Notes: generated by a model from the sequence alone, not told the origin. A stretch of 64,000 nucleotides of DNA from Stenotrophomonas nematodicola (GCF_009467805.1 NZ_WIAY01000005.1:62001-126000); one strand, 5' to 3'; counted from the first letter of the stretch, positions 1-9,268 are shown. Program-made: numbers and translations.

Positions 1-1
1 A

Positions 2-319
2 CTGGCATGCTGGGCCGTGCTGACCACCGAGCCGGGCTGTCTGCTGGCGCAGGGCCACTGGTCTTCCGGTGCGCGGCAGTGCTACACCCGCCTGTGCCTG
101 CTGCAGGGCGATTGCGGCCAGATGGCATCGCCGATCACGCACTGCGGACGCGTGCAACCCGGCGACAGCCGCCGGCACGTGTACTTCGAACTGGGCAACC
201 CGTTGCGGGACGCCGGCACCACCGCCTGGTGGACAGCCGACAAAGTCGGCGGCGGCGAGATCCGCGCGCGCTTTGAGAACGACCGGCTGGTCAACCTGGC
301 CTGTCCGGTGCAGCCCTGA
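2..319 (+). CDS. Partial cysteine-rich hypothetical protein (5' end outside window)
   Basis: The reading frame is open from the first bases of the window to a TGA at 317-319, so the start lies upstream. About 105 residues are visible. They include seven cysteines and several Gly/Trp positions, as in small exported disulfide-bonded proteins, but there is no motif I recognise. The first visible residues (LAC) could be the end of a lipobox, which cannot be decided without the upstream sequence. The gene converges on the AraC-type regulator with a 13-base gap. Function unknown. Confidence 0.5.
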   Translation: MACWAVLTTEPGCLLAQGHWSSGARQCYTRLCLLQGDCGQMASPITHCGRVQPGDSRRHVYFELGNPLRDAGTTAWWTADKVGGGEIRARFENDRLVNLACPVQP

Positions 320-332
320 GCGACGCGCGTCG

Positions 333-1163
333 CTAGCCCGGCGCATCCGTGCCCTGCCGCGCCCGGCGCCATTGCAGCGGGGTCATGCCGGTTTCGATCC
401 GGAACATGTAATTGAACGCCGATGCCGACGCGTAGCCGAGTTCATGCGCGATGGTGGTCGGCGAGCGCCCCTGCACCAGCCCCTCCATCGCGCGCAGCAG
501 GCGCAGGCGCGCCCGCCATGCACGCACGTTCATGCCGGTCTCTCGTTGGAAGTGACGCGCAAGCGTGCGCGCGGAGATCCCCATCCGCAGCGCCCAGGTC
601 GGCAGGTCGCGCGTATCACCGGGATGGTCGTACAACCGCTGGCACCACCGTTGCAGGCGCGCGTCCTGCGGCCAGGGCAGGTGCCGCACGTGGCGCGTCT
701 GGCGTGGGAGCTGCGTGCAGATCACCGCGCACAGTGCGCTGTAGCAGGCCGCGTCTTGCGCGGGGTCGGTGCGGCCAAGTTCGACGATCAATTCGCGCAG
801 CAGCGGTGACGCATCCACTACCACACAGTGATCGGGCATGCCCGGGGCCGCGTCATCGGCAACATACAGGTTGCGGAACGCGGCGGTACTCAAGGCACCG
901 GTGTGATGCACCGTCGAGGTGGGTACCCACAGCGCCTGCTGCGGTGAGATCACGTAACGCGCATGCGCGGCGGTGACCTGCAGCACGCCTTCGGTCGCGA
1001 ACACGAGCTGGTTCCAGCCGTGCGCATGCGGGGGGAAGCGCTCCCCGGCGGCCAGCTGCTGGCTGCGTGCCACCACCGGCCAGGCCAGCCGACGCAGCGG
1101 CGGCACCGCCACGTCGCGCCACGGCGCCGACCGGGCGGGCAGTGAGAGTCGTTTCATCGACAT
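333..1163 (-). CDS. AraC family transcriptional regulator with N-terminal cupin
   Basis: This 276-residue DNA-binding regulator has an N-terminal cupin-like sensing half (about residues 25-110, with the PPHAHGWNQLVF stretch typical of AraC ligand-binding barrels). Its C-terminal AraC helix-turn-helix pair covers about residues 175-270 (MGISARTLARHFQRETGM, then GYASASAFNYMFRIETGMTPLQWR). It is divergent from the MFS transporter with only 33 bases between the start codons, so it probably controls that exporter and itself. The ligand is not predictable. A start two codons later (second Met) is equally possible. Confidence 0.85.
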   Translation of the reverse strand: MSMKRLSLPARSAPWRDVAVPPLRRLAWPVVARSQQLAAGERFPPHAHGWNQLVFATEGVLQVTAAHARYVISPQQALWVPTSTVHHTGALSTAAFRNLYVADDAAPGMPDHCVVVDASPLLRELIVELGRTDPAQDAACYSALCAVICTQLPRQTRHVRHLPWPQDARLQRWCQRLYDHPGDTRDLPTWALRMGISARTLARHFQRETGMNVRAWRARLRLLRAMEGLVQGRSPTTIAHELGYASASAFNYMFRIETGMTPLQWRRARQGTDAPG

Positions 1164-1196
1164 AATGCGTCATTCTATCGAAAGACAGCCGGCGCG

Positions 1197-2438
1197 ATGT
1201 CGCCGAGGATGGGGCTGCCGCCGCCCGCCCCCTCAACCACCATGACCCTGCCCTCCCCGCCGTCCCCGTCGTCGCTGCACCCCTGGCAGGTGATCGGCGC
1301 CGGCATCTGCGCCCTGGTACTCACCGTGGGTCTGGCCCGCTTCGCCTACACGCCGCTGTTGCCGCTGATGCGCGCCGATGCCGGGCTGAGCGCCGCGCAG
1401 GGCGGCTGGCTGGCAACGTTCAACTACCTGGGCTACCTGCTCGGCACCCTGCTGGTGGCGCGCGTCGGCGACCCGCAGCGCCGGTTCCGCTTCTACCGGG
1501 CCGGCCTGCTGCTCGCGGTGGCCGCCACGGCGCTCATGGGCTGCACCACCCGGCCGTGGCTCTGGAGCGTGCTGCGCTTCATCGCCGGCATGTCCAGTAC
1601 CGCCGGCCTGCTGCTGGCCTCCGGGCTGGTGTTGAACTGGCTGCTGGCGCAGCGCCGACGACCGCGGCTTGGCCTGCATTTCGCCGGGCTCGGACTGGGT
1701 ATCGCGGTGTCCGGCCTGGCGACCGCGCTCCTGGCCGGGCACGCCGGTTCGAGCGGACAATGGGTCTGGCTGGGGCTGCTCGGCGTGGTCTTCCTGGTGC
1801 CGGCGTGGCGCTGGATGCCGGCACCCGCCGCGCCGTCGGCGGCACACCTGGCCAGCGCGCCGCCACCGCCATCACGGCGCTGGCGCGTGCTCCTGGTCGC
1901 TGCCTACTTCTGCGCCGGCTTCGGCTTCGCCATTGGCGCGACCTTCATCGTCGCCATACTCGAACAGACCGCCGTCTTCAGCGGGCATGGCAGTGCGGTA
2001 TGGGTGCTGGTCGGTCTGGCGGCGGTGCCGTCGACGTTCCTGTGGGATCGGCTGGCTGCGCGCGTGGGCATGATCCGTGCGCTGTGGGTCGCCTTCGCGC
2101 TGCAGGCCCTGTCGTTCGTGCTGCCGCTGCTCGACGACGGCCTCGCTGCGGGCGTCGGCAGCGCGTTGCTGTTTGGGATCACCTTCGCCGGCATCGTCAG
2201 CCTCACGCTTACCGTGGTGGGCCGCCACTATCCGCAGAACCCTGCTGCGGCGATGGCCACGCTCACGCTGAGCTACGGCGTGGCGCAGATCATCGCGCCG
2301 GCGGTGGCCGGCATGCTCGCCCGCGACAGCGGTTCCTACCGCGCGTCGCTGCTGCTGGCGACGATCCTCATGGCAATCGGCATCGTGCTGCTGGCCGGCA
2401 TGCGCGAGGCCGCGCGGCACCCTCAGCAGCAAATGTGA
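1197..2438 (+). CDS. MFS transporter, YbfB/YjiJ-like
   Basis: This is a 413-residue inner-membrane protein with about 12 hydrophobic helices. The early motif LARFAYTPLLPLMRADAGLS and the following GWLATFNYLGYLLG are typical of the YbfB/YjiJ branch of the major facilitator superfamily, whose members are putative exporters of small molecules. The first 15 residues are Pro-rich and probably not translated; ATG at 1242 (MTLPSPPSP) is a plausible alternative start, and neither has a strong ribosome binding site. It is divergent from and probably regulated by the adjacent AraC-type protein. Substrate unknown. Confidence 0.8.
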   Translation: MSPRMGLPPPAPSTTMTLPSPPSPSSLHPWQVIGAGICALVLTVGLARFAYTPLLPLMRADAGLSAAQGGWLATFNYLGYLLGTLLVARVGDPQRRFRFYRAGLLLAVAATALMGCTTRPWLWSVLRFIAGMSSTAGLLLASGLVLNWLLAQRRRPRLGLHFAGLGLGIAVSGLATALLAGHAGSSGQWVWLGLLGVVFLVPAWRWMPAPAAPSAAHLASAPPPPSRRWRVLLVAAYFCAGFGFAIGATFIVAILEQTAVFSGHGSAVWVLVGLAAVPSTFLWDRLAARVGMIRALWVAFALQALSFVLPLLDDGLAAGVGSALLFGITFAGIVSLTLTVVGRHYPQNPAAAMATLTLSYGVAQIIAPAVAGMLARDSGSYRASLLLATILMAIGIVLLAGMREAARHPQQQM

Positions 2439-2457
2439 AATTTTTTTGATGAAAGGC

Positions 2458-2486
2458 TTGCCGAACCTCTCAGACCTCCGTATTAT
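2458..2486 (+). promoter_or_regulatory. Sigma-70 promoter for tRNA-Phe
   Basis: TTGCCG at 2458-2463 and TATTAT at 2481-2486 are separated by exactly 17 bases, about 35 bases before the tRNA. The segment after the -10 is GC-rich (GCGTCCTCGCC), as in stringently controlled stable-RNA promoters. Confidence 0.65.
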
Positions 2487-2521
2487 TCGCGTCCTCGCCA
2501 GCGGCAACGCAGCGATGAAGT

Positions 2522-2597
2522 GGCCGAGTAGCTCAGTTGGTAGAGCAGGGGATTGAAAATCCCCGTGTCGGCGGTTCGATTCCGTCCTCGGCCACCA
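2522..2597 (+). tRNA. tRNA-Phe (GAA)
   Basis: This is a 76-base cloverleaf. The acceptor stem GGCCGAG pairs with CTCGGCC, and the anticodon stem GGGGA/TCCCC encloses the loop TTGAAAA (anticodon GAA). The T-arm has the TTCGATT loop, and discriminator A and CCA are encoded. It has its own promoter upstream and a strong terminator immediately downstream, so it appears to be a single-gene unit. Confidence 0.97.
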
Positions 2598-2604
2598 CTA
2601 TTTG

Positions 2605-2637
2605 AAAAGACCTGCAGAAATGCAGGTCTTTTTTTTT
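2605..2637 (+). terminator. Rho-independent terminator of tRNA-Phe
   Basis: A perfect 12-bp stem AAAAGACCTGCA/TGCAGGTCTTTT with a GAAA tetraloop (2617-2620) is followed by a continuing T-run to 2637. It begins 8 bases after the tRNA CCA end. Confidence 0.93.
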
Positions 2638-2671
2638 GCCTCATGCCGTTCGCGGCATCCGCTGGCGGGCG

Positions 2672-2845
2672 CTAACTCACCTTCTTGGCAACAGTCATGC
2701 CGAGCAGGAACAGCACGACGGCGATGATGATGCCGGCCCAGAACAGGAACTTGGCGATGCCGATGGCTGCCCCGCCGATGCCGGCGAAACCGAGGGCACC
2801 GGCGATGAGGCCGATGACCAGAAAAATGATGGCCCACTTGATCAT
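2672..2845 (-). CDS. DUF1328 family small membrane protein (YtjA-like)
   Basis: This 57-residue protein begins MIKWAIIFLVIGLIAGALGF and ends GMTVAKKVS. Two hydrophobic helices are joined by a Gly/Ala-rich turn (AGIGGAAIGIAK). The length, the MI-W-A start and the GFxGIxGxAxxIAK pattern match DUF1328 (E. coli YtjA), a family of tiny inner-membrane proteins of unknown function. ATG at 2845 is preceded by a good AGGGGA ribosome binding site with about 7 bases spacing. It stands alone, convergent with the tRNA-Phe unit. Confidence 0.85.
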   Translation of the reverse strand: MIKWAIIFLVIGLIAGALGFAGIGGAAIGIAKFLFWAGIIIAVVLFLLGMTVAKKVS

Positions 2846-3061
2846 GCTGTTTTCCCCTGTCGGGATACCGTTGGAGCATTCAAGCTAGTCATCGCGCCGT
2901 CCCGTCGTCGTGAACACATCGCAGCGCATGCGTGAAAACACGGCGCCTTCCGTGCGTCCGCCTGTCGCCGATGCCCCGGCACGCCACACCGCGATGACGA
3001 AACTTTTACACCGGCGCGGCCGCCGCCTCCTAAGCTCGAGCGTCCACCGAGGAGTCCTCCC

Positions 3062-3601
3062 ATGCGTCTGCGTCCTGCCCTGCTTGCCCTCGGCATGCTT
3101 CTGTCGGCCACCGTCGCCAGCGCCGCCGCGCCGGTGCGTTCGGTCCCTGCCCTGGACATGGGACGCTATGCCGGCCAGTGGCACGAGATCGCCCATCTGC
3201 CGGTGTCGTTCCAGAAGAAGTGCGTGGGCGACATCACCGCCACCTATGCGCTGCGCGCAGACGGTCGCATCAGCGTGCACAACGCGTGCCGCACCGGGGA
3301 CGGCGGACATATCGCGGCCGAGGGCGTGGCGCGTCCGGTGCCGGATGAGCCTGGCCAGCTGCAGGTGCGCTTCGTACCGGACTGGCTGGCCTGGGTGCCG
3401 CTGGTGTGGGCCGACTACTGGGTGATCGCGCTGGACCCGGACTACCAGTGGGCGGTCGTGGGCGATCCGGACCGGAAGTACCTGTGGATCCTGTCGCGCT
3501 CGCCGAGCATGGACAAGGCGCAGTTCGCCGACCTCAAGGCCCGGGCCGAGGCGATGGGTTACGACCTGGGCCCATTGCGGGTCATGGCGCCGCTGGACTG
3601 A
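3062..3601 (+). CDS. Lipocalin family protein (Blc-like), exported
   Basis: This 179-residue protein has a signal peptide (residues 1-22, cleavage near ASAAA) and then the lipocalin hallmark GxW in YAGQWHEIA (G38, W40). Two cysteines (C54, C76) may form a disulfide. Later segments (YWVIALDPDYQWAVVGDPDRKYLWILSR) match the second and third conserved regions of bacterial lipocalins, which bind fatty acids or lysophospholipids in the envelope. No lipobox is present, so unlike E. coli Blc it should be periplasmic rather than lipid-anchored. ATG is preceded by GAGGAG. Confidence 0.88.
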   Translation: MRLRPALLALGMLLSATVASAAAPVRSVPALDMGRYAGQWHEIAHLPVSFQKKCVGDITATYALRADGRISVHNACRTGDGGHIAAEGVARPVPDEPGQLQVRFVPDWLAWVPLVWADYWVIALDPDYQWAVVGDPDRKYLWILSRSPSMDKAQFADLKARAEAMGYDLGPLRVMAPLD

Positions 3602-3737
3602 GCGGCGCGACGCGTCCCCCTACCTGAACGACACCGTCTCCGCCTACCCTTGCGGGGAGGCCGCCGCGCGGCCGCACAACCACCATACGCCGTAGTATGC
3701 TTTCACCCACGCAGCACCCTGCACGAGGATTGCGCCC

Positions 3738-4226
3738 ATGTTCCACCGCTTCCGTACCGCCGCGATGATCGCCCTGGTGGCCGGCACCACCCTGGCCCTG
3801 GCCGCCTGCAACACCGGCGTGGTCAAACGCGTCTCGCCGCCGGCAGCGAGCCTGCAGCAGTTGACCGTGCGCGCCGACGGGGGCTGGGATGTCGCCCTGC
3901 GGCTGCAGAATTTCAGCTCGATGCCCATGACCTTCGATGCCGTCGCGCTGTCCCTGAAGGTGGACGACGAAGACGCGGGCACCCTGCAGACCACGCCTGC
4001 ACTGTCGATCGGCGGCGAGTCCGCCGACGTCGTCACCCTGCGCCTGCAACCTTCCTCCGGCGCCCGCCTGGTAGTGGCCGACGCCCTGGCGGGCAACCGC
4101 ACCCTGGCTTACAGGCTCACGGGCACCGTCAGTGCCACGCCGCAGGAAAAGAAGCAGCGCAGTTTCGAGATCGACCAACGCAGCACGCTCAACCAGGCCC
4201 CCGGCCTGCCCGGCGTGCTGCGCTGA
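3738..4226 (+). CDS. LEA14-like (LEA type 2) lipoprotein
   Basis: This 162-residue lipoprotein has lipobox LAAC (Cys24) after a basic N-terminus and hydrophobic stretch. The mature part forms a LEA-14/WHy-type beta-sandwich (LRLQNFSSMPMTFDAVALSLKVDDEDAGT), a fold found in stress- and desiccation-associated proteins and in many small proteobacterial envelope lipoproteins of unknown role. It is followed after 45 bases by the acyl-CoA dehydrogenase gene on the same strand. Assignment to the fold family is by pattern only. Confidence 0.72.
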   Translation: MFHRFRTAAMIALVAGTTLALAACNTGVVKRVSPPAASLQQLTVRADGGWDVALRLQNFSSMPMTFDAVALSLKVDDEDAGTLQTTPALSIGGESADVVTLRLQPSSGARLVVADALAGNRTLAYRLTGTVSATPQEKKQRSFEIDQRSTLNQAPGLPGVLR

Positions 4227-4271
4227 CCGGCGGCGTGTCCGCCTTCCCTTGCACCTGATCGAGACCTACCG

Positions 4272-6062
4272 ATGAGCAGCTACACCGCCCCGCTTTCCGA
4301 TATCCGTTTCGCCCTGCACGATGTCCTCAAGGTGGAATCGCTGTTTGCCCGCCTGGGCTTTGCCGATGCCACCACCGACGTGGTCGATGCCGTGTTGGAA
4401 GAAGCCGGCCGTTTCAGCACCACCGTGCTGGCACCGTTGAACAGCGTGGGCGATGAAATCGGCTGCGTGCTCGACCAGGCCACCGGCGAGGTCACCACCC
4501 CGCCCGGCTTCAAGCAGGCCTATGCGCAGTTCGTGGAGGGCGGCTGGACCGGCCTTACCGCCGCGCCCGAGCTGGGCGGCCAGGGCCTGCCGCACACGCT
4601 GGGCGTGCCGCTCAACGAAATGATCAATGCCGCCAACCTGGCGTGGGGCAACTTCCCGCTGCTCTCGCATGGCGCCATCGAAGCGCTCAAGCAGCACGGT
4701 GAAGCCTGGCAGCAGGAGGCCTTCCTGAAGCCGCTGATCGAAGGCCGCTGGACGGGCACCATGTGCCTGACCGAACCGCACTGCGGCACCGATCTGGGCC
4801 TGCTCAAGACCAAGGCCGAGCCGAACGCCGATGGCAGCTACGCGATCACCGGCACCAAAATCTTCATCACCGCCGGCGAGCACGACCTCACCGACAACAT
4901 CGTGCACCTGGTGCTGGCCAAGCTCCCCGACGCCCCGGCCGGCGCCAAGGGCATCTCGCTGTTCGTCACCCCCAAGTTCAAGGTCGACCGCGACGGCAAC
5001 GTGGGCGAACGCAATGCGCTGCGCTGCGGCTCGATCGAACACAAGATGGGCATCAAGGGCTCGGTCACCTGCGTCATGAACTTCGATGGCGCCCAGGGCT
5101 ACCTGGTCGGCCAGCCGCACAAGGGCCTGCAGGCGATGTTCACCATGATGAACACCGCGCGCCTCGGTGTCGGCCTGCAGGGCATCGGCCTGTCCGAGCG
5201 CGCCTACCAGAACGCCCTGGCGTACGCGCGTGACCGTCTGCAGTCGCGCGCACTGAGCGGTGCCAAGTTCCCCGACAAGCCGGCCGATCCGATCCTGGTA
5301 CATCCGGACGTCCGACGCATGCTGCTGACGGTCAAGTCCCTGGTCGAGGGCAGCCGCCTGCTCGCGCTGCACGCGGCCACGCTGGTCGATGTTGCCCACC
5401 ACGCCGACGATGCCGCCGAGCGGGAACGCGCCGATACGCTGGTGAGCTTCCTGACCCCGATCTCCAAGGCCTGCCAGACCGAATGGGGGATCGAGAACAC
5501 CTACAACGCCCTGCAGTGCTTCGGCGGCCACGGCTACATCCGCGAGCACGGCATGGAGCAGCTTGCCCGCGATGCGCGCATCACCACCCTGTACGAAGGC
5601 ACCACCGGCATCCAGGCGCTGGACCTGATCGGGCGCAAGACCGCGTCCAGCCAGGGCGCGGGCCTGAAGCTGATGCTGGCCGAGATCGAGGCGTTCGCCA
5701 AGGCCAATGAGGGCGACGCGGCGCTGGCCGAGTTCATCACCCCGCTCCGCGCCAAGGCCGACGAGTGGGGCTCGCTGACCCTGGCCACCCTGCAGCGCGC
5801 GGCCGGCAACCCCGACGAGCTGGGCGCGGCCAGCTTCGACTACCTGTTCTACTCGGGCTACGTGGTGCTGGCCTACTGGTGGGCGCGCAGCGTCGCCGCC
5901 GCCGACGCCTCCGCCCAGAGCGAGGCGTTCAAGCAGGCCAAGCGCGAGACCGCGCGTTTCTACTTCGCCCGTGTGCTGCCGCGCACGCTCAGCCACGCGG
6001 CGGCCATCCAGGCCGGGGCGGAATCGCTGATGGCGATGGACGACGCGCGGTTCGGGGCCTGA
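4272..6062 (+). CDS. Acyl-CoA dehydrogenase, DmdC-type (long form)
   Basis: This 596-residue FAD flavoenzyme catalyses alpha,beta-dehydrogenation of an acyl-CoA thioester. Besides the standard N-terminal, middle (TGTMCLTEPHCGTDLG) and C-terminal ACAD domains it has the extra ~120-residue C-terminal domain of the 3-methylmercaptopropionyl-CoA dehydrogenase-like group. The conserved YEGTTGIQALDLIGRK follows at about 441-456, and its Glu (E442) is the likely catalytic base. Length and MSSYxAPLxDxRF start match the family. In non-marine bacteria this group is usually tied to general fatty-acid oxidation; the substrate is not determined. Confidence 0.88.
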   Translation: MSSYTAPLSDIRFALHDVLKVESLFARLGFADATTDVVDAVLEEAGRFSTTVLAPLNSVGDEIGCVLDQATGEVTTPPGFKQAYAQFVEGGWTGLTAAPELGGQGLPHTLGVPLNEMINAANLAWGNFPLLSHGAIEALKQHGEAWQQEAFLKPLIEGRWTGTMCLTEPHCGTDLGLLKTKAEPNADGSYAITGTKIFITAGEHDLTDNIVHLVLAKLPDAPAGAKGISLFVTPKFKVDRDGNVGERNALRCGSIEHKMGIKGSVTCVMNFDGAQGYLVGQPHKGLQAMFTMMNTARLGVGLQGIGLSERAYQNALAYARDRLQSRALSGAKFPDKPADPILVHPDVRRMLLTVKSLVEGSRLLALHAATLVDVAHHADDAAERERADTLVSFLTPISKACQTEWGIENTYNALQCFGGHGYIREHGMEQLARDARITTLYEGTTGIQALDLIGRKTASSQGAGLKLMLAEIEAFAKANEGDAALAEFITPLRAKADEWGSLTLATLQRAAGNPDELGAASFDYLFYSGYVVLAYWWARSVAAADASAQSEAFKQAKRETARFYFARVLPRTLSHAAAIQAGAESLMAMDDARFGA

Positions 6063-6126
6063 CTGTGCAGGGCCGGTGCCGACCGACCGTCGGCCCGGCC
6101 CGGCGCGCACCTCCGTTGCGCGCCTA

Positions 6127-6155
6127 TACACAATTCGTAATGATTCGGGTATAAG
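6127..6155 (+). promoter_or_regulatory. Possible promoter just upstream of the HNH gene
   Basis: TATAAG at 6150-6155 (5 of 6 to the -10 consensus) lies 17 bases after TACACA (6127-6132). The segment is AT-rich against a GC-rich background. It would place transcription start only about 5 bases before the ATG at 6167. Confidence 0.35.
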
Positions 6156-6166
6156 CTGTTTTCCCG

Positions 6167-6826
6167 ATGGAGACAGACACTACACGCTTGGGTCTGATCG
6201 ATACCGGAGCCTCGTCCGCCCCGGTCGCCGAAGCATCGCCCATCGCCACGCTGCACCGGCCCGGCTCGGTCCGCCTGTTGTCGCTGGATGCCCACGGGCG
6301 GGTGCTGGACTGGATCACCTGGCAGGATGCGGCCTGCCTTTACGCCCGTGATGCCGTCGCCTGGACCCTCGGCGACCCCTGCGTGCACATCCACGGTGGC
6401 ATCAGCCGCGATACCGGCCTGCGCAGCGGCATGGACCTGCACCCGATCATCGCCGCGCGCGGCCATGCGCGCTCGCGCGCGCTGGACCCCACCCCGAACC
6501 TGTCCAACCCGGCGCTGTTCGCGCGCGATTCGCACCTGTGCCTGTACTGCGGGCAGCAGTTCAATCGCCCGCAATTGACCCGCGACCACGTCATGCCGAT
6601 TTCCAAGGGCGGCCTGGACGTCTGGGAGAACGTGGTCAGCGCCTGCTTCCACTGCAATTCGCGCAAGAGCAACCGGACCCCGCAGCAGGCCGGCATGCCC
6701 CTGCTGGCGGTGCCGTACCGGCCGAGCTGGATCGAGCACATGATCCTCTCCAACCGCAATATTCTGGCCGACCAGATGGCCTTCCTGCGCGCACAGCTGC
6801 CCAAGCGCTCCAAACTGGCGGCCTGA
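6167..6826 (+). CDS. HNH endonuclease-like protein
   Basis: This 219-residue protein has a C-terminal HNH zinc fold: CLYC (C125, C128), [12 protein letters not shown] (D140, H141), N155, then [10 protein letters not shown] (C160, C163, N164). This is the treble-clef nuclease arrangement with structural zinc and a catalytic His. The N-terminal ~110 residues carry no known domain. The frame has a TAA just upstream (6152-6154), so ATG 6167 is the only plausible start, yet no ribosome binding site precedes it. It stands between the acyl-CoA dehydrogenase gene and dxs. Nuclease activity is inferred; its biological target is unknown. Confidence 0.8.
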   Translation: METDTTRLGLIDTGASSAPVAEASPIATLHRPGSVRLLSLDAHGRVLDWITWQDAACLYARDAVAWTLGDPCVHIHGGISRDTGLRSGMDLHPIIAARGHARSRALDPTPNLSNPALFARDSHLCLYCGQQFNRPQLTRDHVMPISKGGLDVWENVVSACFHCNSRKSNRTPQQAGMPLLAVPYRPSWIEHMILSNRNILADQMAFLRAQLPKRSKLAA

Positions 6827-6939
6827 ACCGCGGCAGACTGACGCAGGCACCCTCACCATTTGGTCACCGACGTGGCGGTTTGCTTGCCCCACCCCGGTTT
6901 GGGGGCGAAAATAGGCGCTTGAGAAGAAGCGCGATAAAA

Positions 6940-8850
6940 ATGATCGATTCCGCACGCTATCCCCGCCTCGCGCGCATCCAGTCACCGGATGATCTGCGCA
7001 GGTTCGAAGAATCCGAACTGCCCGCCATTGCCGACGAGTTGCGCGCGTACCTGATCGAATCGGTCGGCAAGAGCGGCGGCCACTTCGGCGCAGGCCTGGG
7101 CGTGATCGAACTGACTGTCGCGCTTCACTATCTGTACCAGACGCCGGTCGACCAGCTGGTGTGGGACGTGGGGCACCAGACCTACCCGCACAAGATCCTG
7201 ACCGGCCGCCGCGACCAGATCCACAGCGTCAAGCAGAAGGACGGCGTGGCGCCGTTCCCCAAGCGCGAAGAAAGCGAATTCGACACCTTCGGCGTCGGTC
7301 ATTCCTCGACCTCGATCTCGGCCGCGCTCGGCATGGCCATCGCCCGCCAGCGCGAAGGCGACGACCGCAAGGTAGTGGCGGTGATCGGCGACGGCGCGAT
7401 GACCGCCGGCATGGCCTATGAGGCGCTGAACCACGCCGGCGGCATGGAGACCGAGCCGAACCTGCTGGTGATCCTCAACGACAACAACATGTCGATCTCC
7501 GAGGCCGTCGGCGGACTGACCAAGATGCTCGGCCGCGCCACCGGCAGCCGCACGCTCAATGCGCTGCGCGAGGGTGGCAAGAAGATTCTCGGCGACAAGA
7601 AGAACAACCCCACCGCGCGCTTCGTCAAGCGCTGGGAAGAGCACTGGAAAGGCATGTTCGTGCCGTCCACGTTCTTCGAGGAAATGGGCTTCCACTACAC
7701 CGGGCCGATCGACGGCCACGACATTCCGGCGCTGGTGGCCACGCTGAAGACGCTCCGGAGCCTCAAGGGTCTGAAGCTGCTGCACGTGATGACCACCAAG
7801 GGCAAGGGCTACGAACGCGCCGAAGGCGACCAGATCGGCTACCACGCCGTGGGTCCGTTCGATCCGGACAAGGGCCTGATCGCCAAGGGCGGCGCCAAGA
7901 AGCCGACCTATACCGACGTCTTCAGCGACTGGCTGTGCGATGCCGCCGCCGCCGAACCGCGCCTGCTCGGCATCACCCCGGCGATGCGCGAAGGGTCCGG
8001 CCTGGTGCGTTTCAGCAAGGAGTACCCGGAGCGCTACTTCGACGTGGCCATCGCCGAGCAGCATGCCGTCACCCTCGCCGCCGGCATGGCCACCCAGGGC
8101 GCCAAACCCGTCGTGGCGATCTACTCCACGTTCCTGCAGCGCGCGTACGACCAGCTGGTCCATGACGTGGCCGTCCAGCAGCTGGACGTGCTGTTCGCGA
8201 TCGACCGCGCCGGCGTGGTCGGCCCGGATGGCGCCACGCACGCCGGCAACCTGGACCTGAGCTTCCTGCGCTGCGTGCCCCACATGGTGGTGATGGCGCC
8301 GTCGGACGAAGCCGAATGCCGCCAGATGCTGACCACCGGCCTGCGCTACCCCGGCCCGGCCGCTGTGCGCTACCCGCGCGGCAGCGGCACCGGCGTGGCG
8401 GCCGGGACCGACCTGTCCACACTGGAGATCGGCAAGGCCGAGGTACGCGTGCCCGGCAGTCGTGTTGCCCTGCTCGCATTCGGCAGCACCCTGCCGGCGG
8501 CCGAGGAAGTGGGCCGCGAACTCGGCCTGACGGTCGTCAACATGCGCTTCATCAAGCCGCTCGACCGCGACCTGCTGCTGGAGCTGGCGCAGCGCCATGA
8601 CGGCTTTGTGACCCTCGAGGACAACGTCGTGGCCGGCGGCGCCGGCTCCGGCGTGGCCGAACTGCTCAATGCCGAGGACGTGCTGCGGCCGTTCCTGCAC
8701 CTGGGCCTGCCCGACAGCTTCCAGCACCACGCCAGCCGCGAGGATCTGCTGGCCGAAGCCGGTATCGATGCCGCCGGCATCCGTGCCGCCGTGCTCAAGC
8801 GCTGGCCGACCCTGGCCACCCTCGGCCAGCCGCTCAGCGCGGCAGGCTGA
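6940..8850 (+). CDS. dxs: 1-deoxy-D-xylulose-5-phosphate synthase
   Basis: This is a 636-residue thiamin-diphosphate enzyme that condenses pyruvate with glyceraldehyde-3-phosphate. It is the first step of the MEP isoprenoid pathway and also feeds thiamin and pyridoxal synthesis. The sequence shows catalytic [10 protein letters not shown] (H48), the TPP/Mg motif beginning GDG at residues 150-152 and ending NDNNMS, and the transketolase pyrimidine-binding part ([14 protein letters not shown]). The frame is open much further upstream, but ATG 6940 ([10 protein letters not shown]) matches the family start and has a purine-rich GAGAAG upstream. Confidence 0.97.
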   Translation: MIDSARYPRLARIQSPDDLRRFEESELPAIADELRAYLIESVGKSGGHFGAGLGVIELTVALHYLYQTPVDQLVWDVGHQTYPHKILTGRRDQIHSVKQKDGVAPFPKREESEFDTFGVGHSSTSISAALGMAIARQREGDDRKVVAVIGDGAMTAGMAYEALNHAGGMETEPNLLVILNDNNMSISEAVGGLTKMLGRATGSRTLNALREGGKKILGDKKNNPTARFVKRWEEHWKGMFVPSTFFEEMGFHYTGPIDGHDIPALVATLKTLRSLKGLKLLHVMTTKGKGYERAEGDQIGYHAVGPFDPDKGLIAKGGAKKPTYTDVFSDWLCDAAAAEPRLLGITPAMREGSGLVRFSKEYPERYFDVAIAEQHAVTLAAGMATQGAKPVVAIYSTFLQRAYDQLVHDVAVQQLDVLFAIDRAGVVGPDGATHAGNLDLSFLRCVPHMVVMAPSDEAECRQMLTTGLRYPGPAAVRYPRGSGTGVAAGTDLSTLEIGKAEVRVPGSRVALLAFGSTLPAAEEVGRELGLTVVNMRFIKPLDRDLLLELAQRHDGFVTLEDNVVAGGAGSGVAELLNAEDVLRPFLHLGLPDSFQHHASREDLLAEAGIDAAGIRAAVLKRWPTLATLGQPLSAAG

Positions 8851-8864
8851 GTCCCGCCGCGCGT

Positions 8865-8881
8865 GCCGGGCGTTGCCCGGT
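8865..8881. repeat. REP-like hairpin between convergent genes
   Basis: GCCGGGC-GTT-GCCCGGT forms a 7-bp stem with a three-base loop in the 40-base gap between dxs and the 67-residue gene. The same stem sequence recurs in other gaps of the window. There is no T-run, so it is not a clear terminator. Confidence 0.45.
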
Positions 8882-8890
8882 ACCGCGCGC

Positions 8891-9094
8891 TCAGCCGTAG
8901 CTCACAGCTTCCACGCAGGCACCGCTGGCTTCCACACGCACCGCGCTGCGCTGGCCGGTATCGGCGTGGTGGAGGCGCGCCAACGCGTCGGCGAAATCAA
9001 AGGCGATGGCACTGTTGCGGAAACGCAGCCCGTCGGGCTTGTCCGGGTGGACCACGCGCCACAGGCGCTCGTCCAGTTGCAGGCGGATCAACAT
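8891..9094 (-). CDS. Uncharacterised 67-residue protein, copy 1
   Basis: The protein starts MLIRLQLDERLWRVVHP and ends AVRVEASGACVEAVSYG. It is soluble, with a predicted beta-alpha-beta layout, and has no signal peptide or known catalytic motif. About 44 of 67 residues are identical by eye to the gene at 10178-10381, including WRVVHP, FDFADA, HHA, and SAVRVE. ATG is preceded by AGGAGAG. The pair flanks the DUF3011 gene and all three are on the minus strand. Function unknown; conservation of the two copies argues that it is a real gene. Confidence 0.72.
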   Translation of the reverse strand: MLIRLQLDERLWRVVHPDKPDGLRFRNSAIAFDFADALARLHHADTGQRSAVRVEASGACVEAVSYG

Positions 9095-9268
9095 GCGTTG
9101 CTCTCTCCTTGAGGCGGCATATCGGGCCAGAGCGTGACCGCCGCCAGCGTGGCGCGGTCACTCTGGCGCGTCGGGGCCGCATTCGGCCCACGACGCGCAC
9201 AGTAATCCATCGAAACTGTGATCTGTATCAGATTTTTCTGACGCCCGAGGCACGGGGCCCGGGTGGAA

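Noticed and set aside
4266..6131. A 621-codon minus-strand frame opposite the acyl-CoA dehydrogenase gene
   Set aside because: It mirrors a clear enzyme gene and has His/Gly/Arg/Gln-rich shadow composition. Equally long antisense frames occur opposite thrS, infB, nuoL and nuoG for the same codon-bias reason.
6167..6826. HNH protein as part of a defence island or homing element
   Set aside because: Neighbours are housekeeping genes (acyl-CoA dehydrogenase, dxs), with no methylase, restriction partner, intron or intein boundary in view.
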